Assembly (NCBI GenBank): GCA_021827645.1
Contig: JAKAVA010000001.1
Span: 1-64,000, forward strand
DNA from: Planctomycetota bacterium
GTDB taxonomy: Bacteria > Planctomycetota > Phycisphaerae > WQYP01
Length of the DNA stretch: 64,000 nt
Direction: 5' to 3'
Part shown: in pieces, positions 62,401-64,000 of the stretch
Numbering within the stretch: position 1 is the first letter of the stretch
Layout of the letters: each line of letters starts with the position of its first letter
Notes under the pieces: generated by a model
What the model saw: the letters and a program-made list of their open reading frames with translations, nothing else
Databases searched by the model: none
What the model was told of the DNA's origin: nothing
Position numbers and translations under genes: made by a program

Positions 62401-63563
62401 CCGTTATTAAACATGGCAATGCAGACTGTCTGGCCATGAATAAAATTGCTGCGCCCGACCGGCCCAAGTTCGCCGGCGGCAAAAAAACCCGCCAGCGGCA
62501 GGGGCCCCAGCATATCCTGCACCGCCGCCACGTCATGGTTCGGACGGCCGAAAAGTCGCTCGCCTCGCCCGTTACAACTGAACATCAGTGCTCCCCGCGG
62601 TTTTTCGGCCAGAAGCAGATGTCCCTGTAGAAGAAGCCGTAAATCTTCGGTTGCAGTCTGCGCATCCTGCACATGAAATTGAACAATCTGCCCCGCGCTG
62701 ACCATATCCCCGATGGCGATACTGCCCGTAGTCCGGTCGGCTTCAAGGATATTTCGAACCAGAAAATCGCCGCGTGAATAGTTCCCCTTGCGCTGGTCAA
62801 TCACCCGTCCGATCAGCAGCCCGCGTTTTTCCACCGCAAGTTGATCGATCTGCGTCAGATTGCTGCATAACTCCGTGATGACTTCAATCGGAGGCACCTC
62901 ATCCAGTTTTTCTATCACGTTATCGTGTGCCGCGGTAATGGTCATCGGTTCGCCAATCGGCCGACAACCCTGCGAGACCACGCAGTCAATCTGTACTGGG
63001 CCGGCGATTGCCGCACCCACGGCGCCAGCCCGGTATATCCGGTCGTCAATCGCCATGCGAGATTCACCTGCCGCACGAATGCCGCTGGTCATCCCGCCGA
63101 TAACCGGCACATGAGGCAACCGGGTGGAAATCAACTCCAGAAGTTGCGTGATGGGGGTGGTGAACGGATCGCCCAAAAGCAGGAGGCATCTCGTATCATC
63201 ACCGGCAGCCAGCGCCTCGTCTAGCGCATCCGGATCGGTCAGCAGTTCCTGCCAACGGTTGTCGTCGAGACGAAAAGGGGTTATCTGCGCGCTGGGCATC
63301 GCCATTGCCAAGGCGGATATGGCGGTTTGGCTCTCCAGTTCCCGTGTATTACCCAGAACGCTCTGTGCATTGCACGCGAGAAGATGCTCACACCCCGTCC
63401 GACGCCGCACCTCAGATACGATCCGCTCAAATGCGTAGTTCAATCGACTGCTGATAAACAGCACCACAAGATCAGATTTCGACATCGGCGAGAGCTGATC
63501 ACAGATACTGCGCGTCAGTACCGCTGGATCACTATCAGAACATAGAGCGGATTTAAATTCCAT
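62397..63563 (-). CDS. FIST (N and C) domain signal-transduction protein
   Basis: LVVLFISSRLNYAFERIVSEVRRRTGCEHLLACNAQSVLG; VIGGMTSG; SQGCRPIGEPMTITAAHDNVIEKLDEVP; GALMFSCNGRGERLFGRPNHDVAAV; ATGA overlap with CYTH gene. Confidence 0.9.
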   Translation of the reverse strand: MEFKSALCSDSDPAVLTRSICDQLSPMSKSDLVVLFISSRLNYAFERIVSEVRRRTGCEHLLACNAQSVLGNTRELESQTAISALAMAMPSAQITPFRLDDNRWQELLTDPDALDEALAAGDDTRCLLLLGDPFTTPITQLLELISTRLPHVPVIGGMTSGIRAAGESRMAIDDRIYRAGAVGAAIAGPVQIDCVVSQGCRPIGEPMTITAAHDNVIEKLDEVPPIEVITELCSNLTQIDQLAVEKRGLLIGRVIDQRKGNYSRGDFLVRNILEADRTTGSIAIGDMVSAGQIVQFHVQDAQTATEDLRLLLQGHLLLAEKPRGALMFSCNGRGERLFGRPNHDVAAVQDMLGPLPLAGFFAAGELGPVGRSNFIHGQTVCIAMFNNG

Positions 63564-63634
63564 CGACGCAACTTCTCCTGCAATGGAGGATTATATCGGC
63601 AAATTGAGGCGGGCCGGGCCGACCGGGAAATGGT

Positions 63635-64000
63635 TCACCTGTGAGCTTTCCGAGTCGGTTCTCGCAGACTTTCCGCAATCGTAGAGCCCGTGCCATGGGG
63701 TACCAGCGCTGGCGGAATGCTTACCCCCACATTCTGCGCTGCCGCGATAAACGTCGCCGGCAGCGGCGCAAGAAATCGCCGCTCATCTTTTGAATTCGGA
63801 TACGCGAATTGCAGCATCCGACAGTGCAGGTAAAAGTGACTTTCACCATGGACCTGAGAGGCTTTTCCTGGGGCGGCGTATAGATTGTCGCCGATCAGGC
63901 TGCTTCCCACAAACATCATATGCGCGCGAATCTGATGCAGCCGCCCGGTTACAATTTCAATCCGTACCAGCGACGCCTGATCGCTCTGGGCCAGCGTCCA
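63635..64000 (-). CDS. RluA-family pseudouridine synthase (C-terminal part; 5' end beyond window)
   Basis: Minus frame reads WTLAQSDQASLVRIEIVTGRLHQIRAHMMFVGSSLIGDNLYAAPGKAS...HFYLHCRMLQF. Confidence 0.85.
   Translation of the reverse strand, partial: WTLAQSDQASLVRIEIVTGRLHQIRAHMMFVGSSLIGDNLYAAPGKASQVHGESHFYLHCRMLQFAYPNSKDERRFLAPLPATFIAAAQNVGVSIPPALVPHGTGSTIAESLREPTRKAHR

Overview
This 64 kb window is gene-dense, high-GC chromosome, most likely from a planctomycete (Phycisphaerae-like). The main lineage clues are a PVC-type 'small basic protein', a DUF1559-like prepilin protein and a DUF1570-like metallopeptidase. Most of it is housekeeping and metabolic: mutS, greA, cysC-PHP-cysH, rsmD, a gatCAB region, rpmB, a CCA-adding enzyme, fmt, a HemQ-like gene, a phosphohexomutase, a dacB-like gene and tRNA-Ser(GCT). 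Accessory regions are (1) a compact, translationally coupled type II/IV pilus-like cluster with two GspF-like proteins and a short GspE-like ATPase (16.0-20.9 kb); (2) an RHS tail / IS / dispersed-repeat island (33.5-36.95 kb); (3) a GH28 enzyme next to a two-partner secretion locus with a ~2.7k-residue TpsA exoprotein (37.6-49.8 kb); and (4) a putative signalling cluster with a degenerate amidase-fold protein, a Ser/Thr kinase, a PPP/calcineurin-like phosphoesterase, CYTH and FIST proteins (56.2-63.6 kb). The most unusual observations are the TPR-YggX fusion, a CysH with CX4C instead of the CX2C expected for an Fe-S APS reductase, the pseudo-amidase/kinase/phosphatase neighbourhood, the twin-gspF cluster, the mirrored-cysteine RHS tail, and a possible sRNA before the PVC signature gene. 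All calls come from reading the sequence and the ORF track; no searches were run.
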